Source of the DNA: Nitrospirillum viridazoti CBAmc
GTDB lineage: Bacteria > Pseudomonadota > Alphaproteobacteria > Azospirillales > Azospirillaceae
Length of the DNA stretch: 64,000 nt
Assembly: GCF_000730165.1 (NCBI RefSeq)
Contig: NZ_CP022110.1
Coordinates: 937,501-1,001,500, forward strand
Direction: 5' to 3'
Of this stretch, positions 62,356-64,000 are shown in pieces. The position numbers and the translations under genes were made by a program. Below the pieces are notes generated by a model. That model saw only the letters and a program-made list of their open reading frames with translations, was not told the origin of the DNA and did no database searches. Positions within the stretch are counted from its first letter, which is position 1. Every line of letters starts with the position of its first letter.

Positions 62356-63762
62356 ATGACCCCGACTGCTCGCCTGCAGGCGGCCATCGACCTTCTGACG
62401 GAAGTTCTGGCCACGCCGCGCCCCGCCGATGCCGTGGCCAGTGCCTTCTTTCGCGCCCGCCGCTATATCGGCGCCAAGGACCGTACCGACGTGGCGGAAA
62501 AGGTCTACGGCATCCTGCGGCGCTGGGCGCGCCTGCACTGGTGGCTGAACCGCGCGGGGTATGGCGGTGCCAATGCGGATGGAACGCCCCAGCCGGCGGT
62601 GGACGCGCGCGCTCTGCTGATCGCCGACGAGCTGCTGACCCGGGGCCGCAGCGCCTCTTCCGTGGCGGAGCATTTCAACGGCGGCAAGTTCGCGCCGGCA
62701 CCGCTGGAGGCGCATGAGCGCGCCCTGATCCAGGCGCTGGAGACCCACACGCTGGCTCATCCGCAGCAGCCCGACGCCGTGGTGGCGGAGGTGCCGGACT
62801 GGGCGGCGGATACCCTGCGCAACGCCCTGGGCGAGCGTTTCGTGCCGGAGATGCAGGCCATGCTGGGGGCGGCCCCCATGGATCTGCGGGTCAACCCGGT
62901 AAAGGGCACGCGGGAGCAGGCGCTGGCGGCCTTGGCCAAGGCCGGCGTGCAGGCGGAGCCGACCAAGATCTCCGCCCTGGGCATCCGGGTACGCAACCGC
63001 TTCCCTATCGCCACGCTGAAGGCCTTCCAGGACGGCCTGCTGGAAATCCAGGACGAGGGCTCGCAGCTGGTGGCCTTCGCCGCCAACCCGCAGCCGGGCC
63101 AACAGGTGGTGGACTTCTGCGCCGGCGCCGGCGGCAAGACGCTGGCCATCGCCGCCATGATGAACAACAAGGGCCGTGTCGTCGCCTGCGACGTGCTGGA
63201 CGGCCGGCTGAAGCGGGCGCAGGAGCGGTTCCGCCGGGCCGGCCTGCACAACATCGAGACGCGGCCCATCAAGTCCGCCCGCGATCCCTGGGTGAAGCGG
63301 CACAAGGGCCGCTTCGACCGCGTGGTGGTGGACGCGCCGTGCAGCGGCACCGGCACCTGGCGCCGCAACCCCGACGCCCGCTGGCGCCAGCTGGGCCCTG
63401 GCCTGTCGGAACTGCTGCCCCTGCAGGCGGAAATCCTGGACAGCGCCGCCCGCCTGGTGCGCCCCGGCGGCCGCCTGGTCTACGCCACCTGCTCCCTGCT
63501 GCCGGAGGAGAACCAGGACCAGGTGACCGGCTTCCTGGCCAGCCATCCGGACTTCACCCTGCTGCCCATCACCGAGGCTTGGCCCGAGGGCATGGGCACC
63601 CCGCCCAGCACCAACGGCATGCTGTCGCTGTCCCCGGCCCGCCATGACACCGACGGCTTCTTCGCCGCCGTCATGGTGCGCAAGGAGGCCGCCGCCGGGA
63701 CCGCCACCGCCGACGAGCCGGAAGGGGTGGAAGAGGCGGGCGAGGACGCCGCCGAGGCCTGA
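62356..63762 (+). CDS. rsmB: 16S rRNA (cytosine-C5)-methyltransferase RsmB-type
   Basis: The 468-residue protein has an N-terminal NusB-like helical domain (about 1-150) and a C-terminal NOL1/NOP2/Sun domain. The two cysteines of the m5C mechanism are present: Cys329 in DAPCSGTG and Cys379 in YATCSLL. The AdoMet loop is VVDFCAGAGGKTLAIA. The C-terminal tail is acidic (EGVEEAGEDAAEA). RsmB methylates C967 of 16S rRNA in E. coli. Translation starts just behind the structured repeat. An alternative name would be RsmB-like m5C methyltransferase, as the exact site cannot be read from sequence. Confidence 0.93.
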   Translation: MTPTARLQAAIDLLTEVLATPRPADAVASAFFRARRYIGAKDRTDVAEKVYGILRRWARLHWWLNRAGYGGANADGTPQPAVDARALLIADELLTRGRSASSVAEHFNGGKFAPAPLEAHERALIQALETHTLAHPQQPDAVVAEVPDWAADTLRNALGERFVPEMQAMLGAAPMDLRVNPVKGTREQALAALAKAGVQAEPTKISALGIRVRNRFPIATLKAFQDGLLEIQDEGSQLVAFAANPQPGQQVVDFCAGAGGKTLAIAAMMNNKGRVVACDVLDGRLKRAQERFRRAGLHNIETRPIKSARDPWVKRHKGRFDRVVVDAPCSGTGTWRRNPDARWRQLGPGLSELLPLQAEILDSAARLVRPGGRLVYATCSLLPEENQDQVTGFLASHPDFTLLPITEAWPEGMGTPPSTNGMLSLSPARHDTDGFFAAVMVRKEAAAGTATADEPEGVEEAGEDAAEA

Positions 63763-63774
63763 CCAGCCGCCCGG

Positions 63775-63874
63775 TACCGTCCTCCCGCCACCATCCTTGT
63801 TCCATTTGGGTTCCGTTTGGCGCGTCCCCCTCTGGCGGGGCGCGCGCTTCTGCGGCAGGATGGTGGGGACGGTA
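63775..63874 (+). terminator. Long nested inverted repeat after rsmB
   Basis: TACCGTCC (63775-63782) pairs with GGACGGTA (63867-63874), and CCACCATCCT (63788-63797) pairs with AGGATGGTGG (63857-63866), with a 5-nt bulge. Inside lies a GCGCG-T-CCCC / GGGGCGCGC hairpin and a tandem TTCCATTTGGG / TTCCGTTTGGC. It may terminate rsmB transcription or be a structured RNA; there is no long T tract. Confidence 0.5.
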
Positions 63875-63894
63875 ACGGGAACGAGGGGCGGCGC

Positions 63895-64000
63895 ATGGCT
63901 CACGGTCCGGCGGAAATCGGTTTGGTGCGGCCTGCCACGGTGGCGGACGCCGCGGCCATCGCCCGCGTCCATGTCGCCAGCTGGCGCACGACCTATCCGG
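63895..64000 (+). CDS. GNAT-family N-acetyltransferase, N-terminal fragment
   Basis: The gene begins with ATG at 63895 behind GAGGGGCGG and runs off the right edge. The visible 35 residues include GLVRPATVADAAAIARVHVA and SWRTTYP, the usual opening of a GNAT acetyltransferase (beta 1 and the first helix). The substrate is unknown. Confidence 0.75.
   Translation, partial: MAHGPAEIGLVRPATVADAAAIARVHVASWRTTYP

Overview
The window is high-G+C DNA, packed with genes, with strong GC bias at third codon positions and long antisense shadow frames. The gene families suggest an alphaproteobacterium: a long LeuA with a leucine attenuator, GuaB beside RsmB and RlmE beside Ppx, a secreted S9/S10/M13 peptidase set, and a TonB receptor. 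My best guess is a member of the Rhodospirillales/Azospirillaceae (Niveispirillum/Nitrospirillum type). This is inferred from gene content, not from a search. I saw no prophage, insertion sequence, CRISPR array or rRNA.

Layout. 1-6.0 kb: a partial unknown gene and two tandem Ser/Thr kinase-TPR receptors. 6.2-11.2 kb: a secreted alpha/beta hydrolase, an AGE-family sugar epimerase/isomerase and a ROK regulator. 11.2-18.2 kb: an alpha-2-macroglobulin with an intact thioester, translationally coupled to PBP1C. 18.3-21.1 kb: a GH29 fucosidase and a glycosyltransferase. 21.3-30.1 kb: an aldo/keto reductase and two chemoreceptors flanking a giant secreted LamG-fold protein of unknown function, which has a LacI-type palindrome upstream. 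30.3-34.3 kb: a MarR-controlled tautomerase/SDR/FMN-monooxygenase cluster and a cupin. 34.4-36.3 kb: an SDR divergent from a LysR regulator. 36.3-38.3 kb: leuA behind a leader peptide with four consecutive Leu codons. 38.5-40.7 kb: a TonB receptor with a Fur-box-like site. 40.8-42.5 kb: a lower-GC TetR/metallo-beta-lactamase pair. 42.6-49.2 kb: a peptidase locus (two S10 paralogues, S9 and a conserved unknown). 49.3-53.1 kb: an NAD-binding epimerase divergent from LysR, an FAH-family hydrolase and a second epimerase. 53.1-57.7 kb: an M13 peptidase coupled to an ankyrin protein, then a VapBC-like module. 57.9-58.1 kb: two identical tRNA-Gln(CUG) genes. 58.6-64 kb: ppx, rlmE, guaB, rsmB and the start of a GNAT gene.

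The most interesting item is a dispersed, structured repeat of about 120 nt, present three times in intergenic DNA (38364-38484, 47452-47568 on the minus strand, 62222-62346). Each copy has the same order of parts: a long perfect hairpin, the bases TAG, a second hairpin with a GACY tetraloop, a closing GCCGG/YCGGC helix around a third hairpin with a GGAY tetraloop, and a TGAGGAA-like tail. The hairpin arms differ between copies but stay paired, so the structure appears to be under selection. In one copy the tail serves as the Shine-Dalgarno of rsmB. The second item is the leuA leader. A near-consensus promoter places the start of a 16-residue Leu-rich peptide almost at the transcription start. 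The Leu codons lie inside an RNA helix, and a second short ORF ending in Leu-Leu-Leu before another hairpin follows.
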